DNA of 64,000 nucleotides, taken from the NCBI GenBank assembly GCA_963776465.1, contig CAVZMV010000001.1, positions 124,001 through 188,000 of the forward strand. Reading direction: 5' to 3'. The translations under genes were made by a program, and so were the position numbers. The notes beneath the pieces were generated by a model. The model saw only the letters and a program-made list of their open reading frames with translations. It did no database searches and had not been told where the DNA came from. Of this stretch, positions 44,966 through 53,477 are shown piece by piece; the first letter of the stretch is position 1; each line of letters opens with the position of its first letter. The stretch comes from DASRHK01 sp963776465 (GTDB lineage: Bacteria > Pseudomonadota > Gammaproteobacteria > Nevskiales > Nevskiaceae).

Positions 44966-46373
44966 AACGGTCGACCTGCCTTCGCGCAAGGCGATCCGCG
45001 CCGCCACGGTGGACGTCGTCGTGGTCGGCGGCGGGCCTGCCGGCATCGGCGCCGCGATCGGCGCGGCCAACGCCGGCGCCAGCGTCGTGCTCGTCGAGCG
45101 CTACGGATTCCTCGGCGGCAACGCCACCGCCGCGCTGGTGATGCCGCTGATGTCGTTCCACACGCAGCGCCATCGCACCACGCAGGCGCGCGAGGTGAAC
45201 CTGTTCCCCTCCGATCATGGCCCCGGTGATCCCGTCATCGCCGGCGTGCTCGGCAAGCTGCTGGAGCGGCTGGTGACCAGCGGCGGCGCGATCGCGCCCT
45301 CGCTCGACACCGGCTTCGTGGTGCCCTTCGACCCCGAGGCGTTCAAGGTCGCGGCGCTGCAGATGCTCGACGAAGCCGGCGTCCATTACCTGTTCCACGC
45401 GTTCGCCAGCGATCCGTTCATGGAGAACGGCCGCGTCGCAGGCATCGTCGCGGAGTCCAAGTCCGGGCCGATCACGATCCACGCGCGCGTCGTCGTCGAT
45501 TGCACCGGCGACGCGGACATCGCCGCCCGCGCCGGCGCCGATTGCGAGATCGGCCGCGACGAGGACGGGCTGGTGCAGCCGATGACGCTGATGGCGCGCA
45601 TCGCCGAGTTCGATCGCACCAAATTCCAGGAATACGTGCGCGCGCATCCCGACCAATGGCGCGGCGTGCACGGGCTGTGGGACCTGGTGCGCCAGGCCAC
45701 CGACAAGGGCGAGCTGCAGCTGGCGCGCGAGGACATGCTGTTCTTCGCCACGCCGCACGCGCGCGAGCTGTCGCTCAACTCCACGCGCGTCACCCGCGTG
45801 CTCGGCGTCGACGTGTGGGACCTGACGCTCGCCGAGCGCGCCGCGCGCCTGCAGCTGCGCCAGATCGAGCAGTTCCTGCGCAAGTACGTGCCCGGGTTCG
45901 CCGACTCCTACGTGGTCCAGAGCGGCGTGCAGATCGGCGTGCGCGAGACCCGTCGCATCGTCGGCCGCTACCGGCTGACGGTCGAGGACATCATCGGCGC
46001 CCGCAAATTCTCCGACGTCATCGCCCGCGGGACCTACCCGGTCGACATCCACAATCCCAAAGGCAAGGGCACGGTGCTGCGGCACCTACCGGACGGCGAG
46101 GCCTACGACATCCCGCTGCGCGCGCTGCTGCCCCGCGGCCTCGACGGCGTCATCGTCGCCGGCCGGGCGATCTCCGGGTCGCACGAGGCGCATTCCTCGT
46201 ACCGGGTGATGCCGATTTCGATGGCCACTGGTCAGGGCGCCGGCGCTTGCGCGGCCTTGGCCGCGCGCCAGGGCTGCCTGCCGCACGAGATCGCGCCGGA
46301 ATCGCTGCAGGCCGAGCTGCTGCGGCAGGGCGCCAACCTCGGTGCGCGCAATCCCGCCGCCGCCACCGCTTAA
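44934..46373 (+). CDS. FAD-dependent oxidoreductase (FAD_oxidored family)
   Basis: A 479-residue protein. The N-terminal dinucleotide fold is VDVVVVGGGPAGIGAAIGAANAG, the flavin loop FLGGNATAA, and the C-terminal flavin segment GVIVAGRAISGSHEAHSSYRVM is typical of PF12831 proteins. The substrate is not clear. It overlaps the pyruvyl transferase gene by 32 bases and ends at a strong terminator. Confidence 0.88.
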   Translation: MPALARPHTAETVDLPSRKAIRAATVDVVVVGGGPAGIGAAIGAANAGASVVLVERYGFLGGNATAALVMPLMSFHTQRHRTTQAREVNLFPSDHGPGDPVIAGVLGKLLERLVTSGGAIAPSLDTGFVVPFDPEAFKVAALQMLDEAGVHYLFHAFASDPFMENGRVAGIVAESKSGPITIHARVVVDCTGDADIAARAGADCEIGRDEDGLVQPMTLMARIAEFDRTKFQEYVRAHPDQWRGVHGLWDLVRQATDKGELQLAREDMLFFATPHARELSLNSTRVTRVLGVDVWDLTLAERAARLQLRQIEQFLRKYVPGFADSYVVQSGVQIGVRETRRIVGRYRLTVEDIIGARKFSDVIARGTYPVDIHNPKGKGTVLRHLPDGEAYDIPLRALLPRGLDGVIVAGRAISGSHEAHSSYRVMPISMATGQGAGACAALAARQGCLPHEIAPESLQAELLRQGANLGARNPAAATA

Positions 46374-46390
46374 AGAAACGCTGCCCAAGA

Positions 46391-46414
46391 AAAAGGGGCC
46401 TTTCGGCCCCTTTT
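46391..46414. terminator. Bidirectional Rho-independent terminator
   Basis: Perfect stem AAAAGGGGCC/GGCCCCTTTT around the loop TTTC, with A- and T-rich flanks. It lies between convergent genes ending at 46373 and 46433 and can serve both. Confidence 0.93.
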
Positions 46415-46432
46415 CTCAAAGCTTGCGATGCA

Positions 46433-47743
46433 TCACGGCGGCTGCGCCGCGGTGCAGGCGTCGAACACTTCCGCCGTCACGCCGAGGACGTCTGCGGACG
46501 CGAGCGTCGCGCTGAAGTCGATCTGCAACGCGTCATACGGCAGCGTGTTGACGAAGCCGATCAGCACGTGGCCGCGGCCGCCGAGGAGATCCAGCAGATC
46601 CAGGCCGACGCCCGGGTCCACCACCTGCTGCTCGACCTGGGTGCCGCCGGCGAACGTGGTGACCACCGCGTCCTGCAGCAGGTCCAGCTCCACCGTGCCA
46701 CCCGGCAGGTTCACGTCGAAGGCCGCGACGCTGCCGGCCGGAACCGTGTCGTTGAGCGCGACATTGACGAAGGCCGTGCCGTTGAGGCCCAGCACGTCGA
46801 CGACCAGGGGACCCAGCGCCGCGACTGGGAAATCGACCGAGGCAAACGTCGTCTCGTCGCCGTCGGCCGCGTTCTGCGGATCCGTCACCTCGCAGGGCGA
46901 GATCAGGCCGATCGTGTCGCACAGCAGGCCGCTGGTGCCGCCCGTGCCCGTGCCTTCGCCGCGGTTGGTGCACGTCCAGTTGCTGATGTCGCCACCACCG
47001 CCGGTGCCCGTATCGCAGGCGTCGCCGATGCCGTCGCCGTCTGCGTCTTCCTGATCCGGGTTGGCCACGGAGGGGCAGTTGTCGTCGCTGTCCGGAATGC
47101 CGTCGCCGTCCTGGTCGCCGCCGCCGCTACCGGGGCCGGCCACCGTCACGGTGATGGAGCTCGCGGCGTTCTGGCCGTCGAGACCCGTGCACAGCAGCGT
47201 GTAGAGGTAGGAACCTGGGGTGCTCGGCGGCGTGACCGACTCGGAGCCGTTGACGATCTTGGTGCCGGTCCAGGCGCCCGAAGCCGTGCAGGAGTCCGCG
47301 TTCTCAGTGGTCCAAGAGAGCGTGCTGCTGCCACCCGCGTTCACGGTTGCGGGATCGGCGCGGAAGCTGACGATGGTCGCCGCGTCCTCGGAGGTGCCGA
47401 CGGTGACCGTCACCGAGCTGGGCTCGTTGGCGCCGCCGGGTCCGGTGCACAGGAGGACGTAAGTGTACGAACCGGGAGCTGCCGGGGGGGTCACCACCTG
47501 CGAGCCGTTGATGTCGCGAGCGCCGGCCCAGGCGCCCGAAGCCACGCAGGACGTGGCGTTGGTCGTGGTCCAGGAGATGGTGCTGGTGCCGCCGGTCTGC
47601 ACCGTGGCGGGCGTCGCCACCATGGTGACGACCGCTGCGCGCGGCGTGCCGCCATTGAATCGCGCGGGACCCCCATTGGCTTCACAGCCGGCCAGAAGGG
47701 CCAAGGGGAGAATCAGATGTACAAGCGAGGCGACTCGTTTCAT
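46433..47743 (-). CDS. Surface lipoprotein with two Ig-like repeats and thrombospondin type 3 repeats
   Basis: A 436-residue lipoprotein (ALLAGC). Two similar 75-residue beta-repeats (SWTTTNATSCVASGAW and SWTTENADSCTASGAW), each with a Cys pair, are followed by a calcium-binding type 3 repeat stretch (DQDGDGIPDSDDNCPS, DADGDGIGDACD) and a C-terminal beta-rich domain of unknown name. This is a typical adhesin- or matrix-like layout anchored on the cell surface. Partner unknown. Confidence 0.85.
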   Translation of the reverse strand: MKRVASLVHLILPLALLAGCEANGGPARFNGGTPRAAVVTMVATPATVQTGGTSTISWTTTNATSCVASGAWAGARDINGSQVVTPPAAPGSYTYVLLCTGPGGANEPSSVTVTVGTSEDAATIVSFRADPATVNAGGSSTLSWTTENADSCTASGAWTGTKIVNGSESVTPPSTPGSYLYTLLCTGLDGQNAASSITVTVAGPGSGGGDQDGDGIPDSDDNCPSVANPDQEDADGDGIGDACDTGTGGGGDISNWTCTNRGEGTGTGGTSGLLCDTIGLISPCEVTDPQNAADGDETTFASVDFPVAALGPLVVDVLGLNGTAFVNVALNDTVPAGSVAAFDVNLPGGTVELDLLQDAVVTTFAGGTQVEQQVVDPGVGLDLLDLLGGRGHVLIGFVNTLPYDALQIDFSATLASADVLGVTAEVFDACTAAQPP

Positions 47744-47867
47744 CGACGGCTCCGAAGGTGGGTGACCCGCTTAACAGATCGTTGACTACTGGCTTTGGTT
47801 CAGCGGGCGGCCGGAATTATGCTGCATTGCGCCAGTTTTTTGTGTACGCCAGCGTACAGAGCGCCTC

Positions 47868-48879
47868 TTAGAACAGCGCTCGCGCCGTTACACAGGCGAT
47901 TCCGGCGACGAACGCCGAAGCCGGGATCGTGAAGATCCAGGCCCAGACGATGTTGCCGGCCACGCCCCAGCGCACGGCGCTCGAACGCTGCGGGCGGAGC
48001 CGACGCCGACGATGGCGCCGGTGATGGTGTGCGTGGTCGACACCGGGATGCCCAGCGCGGTGGCGAGGAACAGCGTGATGCGCGCCGCCGGTCTCGGCGC
48101 AGAAGCCGCCGACCGGCTTGAGCTTGGTGATCTTCTGGCCCATCGTCTTGACGATGCGCCAGCCGCCGAACATGGTGCCGAGCGCGATGGCGGTGTAGCA
48201 GCTGCACGATCGACCCAGGTCGGCGGCACTGGCGTCGGTGGCTGCGTCGTAGCCGGCGGCGATCAGCAGCATCCAGATGATGCCGATGGTCTTCTGCGCG
48301 TCGTTGCCGCCGTGGCCCAGGCTGTAGAGCGCCGGCCGAGACCAGCTGCAGCCGCCGGAACCAGCGGTCGACGCGCGGCGGCGTCGGCGCGGCGGAAGAT
48401 CCAGGCCACCGCGACCATCAGCAGCGACGCCGAGCAGGAAGCCGAGCAGCGGCGAGACGAAGATGAAGGCCACGGTCTTCCAGATGCCCGCCGCGATCAG
48501 CGCGCCGGCGCCGGCCTTGGCGACCACGCGCGCCGACGATGCCGCCGATCAGCGCGTGCGACGAGCTGACGGGAATGCCGTAGTACCAGGTGATGACGTT
48601 CCAGGCGATCGCGCCGATCAGCGCGCCGAAGACCACGTGCGCGTCGACGATGCCCGGGTCGACGATGCCCTTGCCGATCGTGGCCGCGACGCTCAGGTGG
48701 AAGACGAAGATCGCGACGAAGTTGAAGAACGCCGCGAACACCACCGCCTGCTGCGGCTTGAGCACGCCGGTCGAGACGACGGTGGCGATCGAGTTGGCCG
48801 CGTCGTGGAAGCCGTTCATGAAGTCGAACGCGAGCGCGAGCGCGACCAGCAGCACCAGGACCCCGAGGGAGATGGTCAT
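47868..48879 (-). pseudogene. pit: PiT-family inorganic phosphate transporter, multiply frameshifted
   Basis: When frames are joined, the region encodes a roughly 335-residue PiT permease. The N-terminal part LAFDFMNGFHDAANSIATVVSTG and VSSSHALIGGIVG, and the C-terminal LGHGGNDAQKTIGI and GWRIVKTMGQKITKLKP, are intact signatures. At least six one-base shifts (for example near 48528, 48425, 48390, 48340, 48090 and 47985) break it, mostly as extra bases in GC-alternating spots. Both neighbouring genes suffer the same, so sequence error is more likely than decay. It would import phosphate using the DUF47 protein as partner. Confidence 0.8.
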
Positions 48880-48905
48880 GCAGTTCCCCGGGCCGCGCTC
48901 ATCGC

Positions 48906-49540
48906 TCAGGAGTTCTCGAGGACGATGCCCTCGATGAGGTTGGCGACGTCCTCGCAGCGGTCGGTGATCGACTCGAGCAGCTCGTAGATCGCCTTCAGCT
49001 TGATCAGCTCGCGCACGTCGGTCTCCTCGCGGAACAGCTTGGCCATCGCCGAGCGCATCACGCGGTCGGCGTCGGACTCGAGCCGGTCGATCTCCTCGCA
49101 CAGGGCTCAGGATCGCCTCGGCGTTGCTCGAGGTTGGACAGCAGCGCGACCGCGTGCTGCACGCGCTCGCGCGCTGCGCACGCAGATGTCCGCCAGGCGC
49201 TCTGGCCTCGTCGGCGTGATCTTGCGACGTCGTAGAGCGACATCGACTGCGCCGACGTCCTGCATCAGGTCGAGGATGTCGTCCATCGCGTGATCAGCTG
49301 GTGGATCTGGTCGCGGTCGATCGGCGTGATGAAGGTCTTGTGCAGGAGCTGCGATCGTCTGCATGCGTGATCTTGTCGGCCGCGATTCTCGATCGTCTCG
49401 ATGTTGCGCTTGCGCTCCGGCAGCTCGTGCACCGCGTGCATCAACGCCTCGAGCTGCTCGGCGCCCAGCACCAGCTGGTCGGCGTGCTCGTTGAAGAGCT
49501 CGAAGAAGCGCCCCTCGCGGGGCATCAGTCGGCCGAACAT
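48906..49540 (-). pseudogene. DUF47/PhoU-like regulator of PiT, multiply frameshifted
   Basis: Joined frames give a roughly 210-residue PhoU-like helical protein (MFGRLMPREGRFFELFNEHADQ, LLHKTFITPIDRDQIHQL, SESITDRCEDVANLIEG near the end). This family is encoded next to PiT transporters and controls them. Several one-base shifts lie between 49080 and 49400. GGAG precedes the ATG, and 26 bases separate its stop from pit, so the pair forms an operon. Confidence 0.8.
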
Positions 49541-49700
49541 GTTGTGCTCCTGTCGCATGGGCGCCGCCCCGGGGCGGCGCGACCGGTTCTTTTTATTCGC
49601 GCGACAGCTTAGCGGATTCGTGCGTCTCCGAACCGAGACAGCTTGGCGGGGTTGCGGTGCAGGTGTAGGCTTCGACGCCTCTGCATCAGGACCCAGATCG

Positions 49701-50078
49701 ATGGCACAGCAACGGCTGCAGAAGCCGCACCGCGTCCTGGTCGTCGACGATCATCGCGACGTCGCCAACACCGTGGCGACGCTGCTGAAGCTGCTGGGTC
49801 ACAAGGTCGAGCTCGCCTACGACGGGCCGACCGCGCTGCAGCTGGCCAGCGAGTTCTGTCCCGACACTGTGTTCCTGGATCTGGTGATGCCCGACATGGA
49901 CGGCTTTGCCGTCGCCCGGCAGCTGCGCTACCTGTCCTGCATGCGCGAGGCGAAGATCATCGCCCTCACCGCTTTTACCCAGCCGGCGTTCCTGCAGGCC
50001 ACTAACGATGCGGGATTCAGCGCGCTGATCACCAAGCCGGCGTCCGCCGAAGAGCTCAGCCGCGCGCTGTATTCCTAA
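49701..50078 (+). CDS. Stand-alone response regulator receiver protein
   Basis: A 125-residue single-domain receiver with acidic pair D16-D17 (VVDDHRD), phosphoacceptor D60 (FLDLVMPDMDG), switch Thr in ALTAF and Lys in LITKPAS. Its sequence LELAYDGPTALQLASEF is close to the C-terminal receiver of the hybrid kinase at 3766-5697, hinting at a common source. No kinase is adjacent. Confidence 0.88.
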   Translation: MAQQRLQKPHRVLVVDDHRDVANTVATLLKLLGHKVELAYDGPTALQLASEFCPDTVFLDLVMPDMDGFAVARQLRYLSCMREAKIIALTAFTQPAFLQATNDAGFSALITKPASAEELSRALYS

Positions 50079-50080
50079 AG

Positions 50081-50335
50081 CTACCAGAGCGAGTAACGGA
50101 CCTTGTAGCGCCGCTGCAGCACGCCCCAGGCCAGCATGGCCTGTCCGGCGCAGAGCACCGCCGCACCGAGCAGGATCATCTGTCTTTCCTGGTGCCCCAG
50201 CGCGCCGAGCACGACGCTGGCGATCGAGGCCGCTGCCAGCAGCGTATTGGCCAGCACGTGGCTGAAGAGGAAATACCGCATCGAGACATTCGCGCGCTTC
50301 CACTCGGCGCGCAGCGTCGCAAGATTGAACTTCAT
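50081..50335 (-). CDS. Small two-helix membrane protein
   Basis: An 84-residue protein with a basic N-terminus (FNLATLRAEWKRANVSMRYFLF) and two hydrophobic helices. No known family is recognised. It has only a weak ribosome site. The frame is open further upstream, but ATG 50335 is the best start. Confidence 0.55.
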   Translation of the reverse strand: MKFNLATLRAEWKRANVSMRYFLFSHVLANTLLAAASIASVVLGALGHQERQMILLGAAVLCAGQAMLAWGVLQRRYKVRYSLW

Positions 50336-50473
50336 GACTAGACCGCCCCGGACCGTCCCCGGGTGCGGACGGCACTGATCGACTCCCCGATCGGCGAAGG
50401 CCCTCGCCGCGACGCCACTGTAGACCGGCCGCCTCGCCGTGTCAGCGACGGGCGTCACATTAGGCTCGAATTG

Positions 50474-50815
50474 CTACTTGCGGCCCCTTGGCAGCGGCTC
50501 GCCGTCGCGACCGTAGGCAGGCGGCACGTAGATGTTCAACGTGCGCAGCAGCGTCTTGCCCGTGTTGCGGATCTCGTGCCGGTCCCCCGCCTCGATCAGC
50601 AGCAGGCTCCCCGGGCCGATGGCGTGCCGCCGGCCGTTGACCAGGGCCCGGCCGCGCCCCTCGACCACGAACAGCCATTGATCGCTGCCCCGGTGGCGGT
50701 TGTCCGGGTCGCCTTCGGCGTCGCCGGGCGGGATGACCATCTCCGCAGCCTGCCCGCGCCTGTTGCGCGGACCGACGCGGAACCCTTCGCGGAACGACAG
50801 CGTCTTCTTTTTCAT
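50474..50815 (-). CDS. Cupin-domain protein
   Basis: A 113-residue single cupin. The first metal motif is in DQWLFVVEGRGRALVNG and the second in IEAGDRHEIRNTGKTLLRTLNIYVPP. One His of the usual set is missing in motif 1 (the text reads NRHRGSDQWLF), so the metal site may be altered. It is divergent from a transglutaminase gene. Confidence 0.82.
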   Translation of the reverse strand: MKKKTLSFREGFRVGPRNRRGQAAEMVIPPGDAEGDPDNRHRGSDQWLFVVEGRGRALVNGRRHAIGPGSLLLIEAGDRHEIRNTGKTLLRTLNIYVPPAYGRDGEPLPRGRK

Positions 50816-50889
50816 AACCCTCAGGCTTTCCTGCTCTGCGTGAGACAGACCGCGCCGCGCAGCAGCCGTTCGTGCCACAGTTCTCCGAC

Positions 50890-51777
50890 ATGACCACCAT
50901 CCTGCAGGTCGAGCACCGCACCACGTATCGCTACGCCCGGCCCGTGAGCTTCGGCGAGCACCGGATGATGTTCCGGCCCCGCGACAGCCACGACCTGTGG
51001 CTGGTGGACACCTCGCTGAAGATCTCGCCGGCGGCGAGCGTGCGCTGGCTGCACGACGTGTTCGGCAACTCCATCGGCATCGCCAGCTTCACCGAGGCCG
51101 CCGCGGAACTGACGTTCGAGTCGTCCTTCCGCGCCGAGCACTACCCGGGGGAGCACGAGAAGATCGTGCTGGAGGATTACGCGCGCGACCTGCCCTTCAA
51201 TTATTCCGTCGCCGAGGTCGCCGACCTGGGCCGCACGGCGGAGCGTCACTATCCCGATCCTGCCCACGACGTGGATCGCTGGGCCAAGAGCTTCGTCGGC
51301 GGATCGGCCGGCGTCGACACGCTGGCGGTGCTCGAAGCGCTCACGCATGCGGTCAAGCACGAGTTCGAGTATCGGCGACGCGAGGAGATGGGCGTGCAGT
51401 CGCCGGTGGAAACCCTGGCGAGCCGCAGCGGCAGCTGCCGGGATTTCGCGCTGCTGTTCATGGAGGCGGCGCGCAGCCTGGGGCTGGCGGCGCGCTTCGT
51501 CTCCGGCTACCTGTACGACGAGGACCTGGTGGGCGCCGGCAGCGGCGTGGTCGGCGCTGGCGCCACGCACGCCTGGGCGCAGGTGTACCTGCCCGGCGCC
51601 GGATGGGTCGAGTTCGATCCGACCAACGCCCTCATCGGCGGCCGCAACCTGATCCGCGTCGCCGTGGCGCGCGACGCCACGCAGGCAGTGCCGCTGTCGG
51701 GCAGCTACGTCGGCACTCCCGGCGATTACCTGGGCATGGAAGTCCACGTGCAGGTCACCGTCGCCGATACTGCTTGA
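50890..51777 (+). CDS. Transglutaminase-like cysteine peptidase-fold protein
   Basis: A 295-residue cytosolic protein with the bacterial transglutaminase N-terminal strand domain and the core triad C183 (RSGSCRDFA), H227 (GATHAWAQVY) and D243 (VEFDPTNA). This group is often linked to peptidase or amidase activity on unknown peptides. ATG 50890 is preferred over the in-frame GTG 50872. Confidence 0.88.
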   Translation: MTTILQVEHRTTYRYARPVSFGEHRMMFRPRDSHDLWLVDTSLKISPAASVRWLHDVFGNSIGIASFTEAAAELTFESSFRAEHYPGEHEKIVLEDYARDLPFNYSVAEVADLGRTAERHYPDPAHDVDRWAKSFVGGSAGVDTLAVLEALTHAVKHEFEYRRREEMGVQSPVETLASRSGSCRDFALLFMEAARSLGLAARFVSGYLYDEDLVGAGSGVVGAGATHAWAQVYLPGAGWVEFDPTNALIGGRNLIRVAVARDATQAVPLSGSYVGTPGDYLGMEVHVQVTVADTA

Positions 51778-51869
51778 CACCGGAACTTCGTTGGCGCGCC
51801 TCCGTTCCTATCTAGGTCGCCGGCCCCGCGGATCCGCGGGCCGACAGCTTCAAGAGCAGGAGACGGACA

Positions 51870-52319
51870 ATGAAAGTAAGCGAATGCATGACGCGCGATG
51901 TGCGCATCGCCAATCCCGACCAGACCATCCGCGAGGCGGCAACCGCCATGTGCGAATGTGACACCGGCGTGCTGCCGATCGGCGAGAACGACCGGCTCAT
52001 CGGCATGATCACCGACCGCGACATCGCCATCCGCGCCGTGGCCGAGGGCAAGGGCCCCGACACGCGCATCCGCGACGTGATGAGCCCGGACGTGAAGTAC
52101 TGCTACGAGGACGACGACGTCGACGAGGTCGCCCGCAACATGGCCGAGATCCAGGTGCGCAGGCTGCCGGTGCTCAGCCGCGAGAAGCGCCTGGTCGGCA
52201 TCGTCGCACTGGGTGACCTGGCCTGCGGGCGCGACACCTCCGACGAGGCCACTACCGCGCTCAGCGGCATCTCACGCGCCGGCGGGCAGCACTCGCAGTC
52301 TGCGGAGCCCAAGCACTAG
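51870..52319 (+). CDS. Tandem CBS-domain protein
   Basis: A 149-residue protein of two CBS domains (residues 8-60, VSECMTRDVRIANPDQTIREAATAM; and 70-125, VMSPDVKYCYEDDDVDEVARNMAE). Such stand-alone pairs bind adenine nucleotides and regulate partner enzymes or sense energy state. AGGAG lies seven bases before the ATG. A GC-rich hairpin follows. Confidence 0.88.
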   Translation: MKVSECMTRDVRIANPDQTIREAATAMCECDTGVLPIGENDRLIGMITDRDIAIRAVAEGKGPDTRIRDVMSPDVKYCYEDDDVDEVARNMAEIQVRRLPVLSREKRLVGIVALGDLACGRDTSDEATTALSGISRAGGQHSQSAEPKH

Positions 52320-52332
52320 AGGCTCGTTACAA

Positions 52333-52354
52333 CCGCGCGGCTAACGCCGCGCGG
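52333..52354. terminator. GC-rich hairpin between convergent genes
   Basis: CCGCGCGG-CTAACG-CCGCGCGG: the arms are perfect complements but no T-run follows. It is therefore a possible weak or Rho-aided 3' end for the CBS gene and the small minus-strand gene. Confidence 0.5.
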
Positions 52355-52385
52355 ATTCGGCGGGCGCCCTGCCCGTCATCGGCGA

Positions 52386-52826
52386 CTAGTGCTCCCGATG
52401 ACTGTGCTGGCTCGGGCGATTGCGCGAATGCATGCGGCCGGGGCCGCGCGACGGCGAGCCGTCGCCCCGCGCCCGACCGCGGTCCGGTTTCTCGCGGGCG
52501 AGCTCGGCTTCATCCTTGCCGAAGCCGCCACCGATCTCGGAGCCGTCGACGCGCCGCAGCTTCTGATCCGCGGCGCGCCCATGGTCCTCGTCGAGCAGCG
52601 TTTCTGGGCTGGCGTCGTCGGCAGTGGCGTGGCCGGCGGAGCCACCGGTGAGCCCGGCTTCGCGTACGCGTCGCGGAGTCAGCTCCCTGGCCGCGGTCGC
52701 CCGCGGCAGCGGATCGCCCGCGCGAGGCGGTGGCCTGTCGTCCTCGAAGCGCAGCTCTTCGGGCGGGTACTCGTTGAGGTCGGTTGCGTCAGAGGCGGCG
52801 ACGCGCCGTTTCTTGCTCTGGTCCAT
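52386..52826 (-). CDS. Hypothetical low-complexity acidic/basic protein
   Basis: A 146-residue hydrophilic protein without hydrophobic core (EYPPEELRFEDDR, ELTPRRVREAGLTGGSAGHATADDASPETLLDED). I recall similar small disordered proteins beside stress genes, but no function is known. A strong AGGAGG site (ten bases before the ATG) makes it a real gene. It precedes a DJ-1/PfpI gene in the same orientation, with a 21-base gap. Confidence 0.68.
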   Translation of the reverse strand: MDQSKKRRVAASDATDLNEYPPEELRFEDDRPPPRAGDPLPRATAARELTPRRVREAGLTGGSAGHATADDASPETLLDEDHGRAADQKLRRVDGSEIGGGFGKDEAELAREKPDRGRARGDGSPSRGPGRMHSRNRPSQHSHREH

Positions 52827-52847
52827 GACGATGGTCCTCCTTCCAGC

Positions 52848-53408
52848 TCACGCGGTGGCGGCCTCCGCGGGCGCGCGCTGCGCGAGCTTCTCGATGATCG
52901 CGCGGCAGAACGCCGGCAGATCCTTGGGTGTGCGGCTGGTGATGAAATTGCGGTCGACGACGACTTCCTCGTCGACGGTGCGCGCACCGGCGTTTGCCAG
53001 GTCCGCGCGAATGGTTTCCACGCTCGTGAGCGTGCGGCCGGGCGCAAGGCCCGCGTTGATCAGGAGCCACGGGCCGTGACAAATGGCGGCGACCGTCTTG
53101 TTGGCCTTGGCGAAGCCTTTGACGAAGGCGAGCGCTTCCGGATCCACGCGCAGCTGGTCCGGATTGAACAATCCGCCGGGGATCACCAGCGCGTCGTAGT
53201 CCTCGGAGATCACCTGGTCGAGGGTCTTGTCGACCTTGACCTTCTCGCCTTTCTCGAAATGCCGGAAGCCCTGGATCTCGCCAGGCTCCGGCGCGATCAC
53301 GTCGACCGTGGCGCCGGCGCCGCGCAGCGTGGCGAGCGGCTCGGCAAGCTCGGCCTGCTCGAAGCCGTGCGTGGCCATGATCGCGATCTTTCGTCCGTGA
53401 ATGTTCAT
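52848..53408 (-). CDS. DJ-1/PfpI family protein (type 1 amidotransferase-like)
   Basis: A 186-residue protein with the nucleophile elbow C110 (AAICHGPWLLI) and E17 (THGFEQAEL) in the PfpI/YhbO pattern. Relatives are peptidases, chaperone-like stress proteins and glyoxal-scavenging enzymes. Downstream small and upstream esterase genes share its strand. Confidence 0.88.
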   Translation of the reverse strand: MNIHGRKIAIMATHGFEQAELAEPLATLRGAGATVDVIAPEPGEIQGFRHFEKGEKVKVDKTLDQVISEDYDALVIPGGLFNPDQLRVDPEALAFVKGFAKANKTVAAICHGPWLLINAGLAPGRTLTSVETIRADLANAGARTVDEEVVVDRNFITSRTPKDLPAFCRAIIEKLAQRAPAEAATA

Positions 53409-53420
53409 CGATGCTCCGTC

Positions 53421-53455
53421 GTGGGTCGGGTGGAACGCTCTTCTAATCCGACCCG
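53421..53455. repeat. Degenerate REP-like inverted repeat
   Basis: GTGGGTCGGG...CCGACCC: a 7-bp stem GGGTCGG/CCGACCC around an 18-base interior. It lies in the leader of the DJ-1/PfpI gene and resembles the GTCGG-type REP at 18776-18847. Confidence 0.55.
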
Positions 53456-53477
53456 GCGCGGACGCCGATGGTTCATG

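Noticed and set aside
47843..47858. TGTACGC-CA-GCGTACA inverted repeat downstream of pit.
   Set aside because: The two-base loop is too tight for a stable hairpin, and the T-run is on the wrong side for the minus-strand gene.
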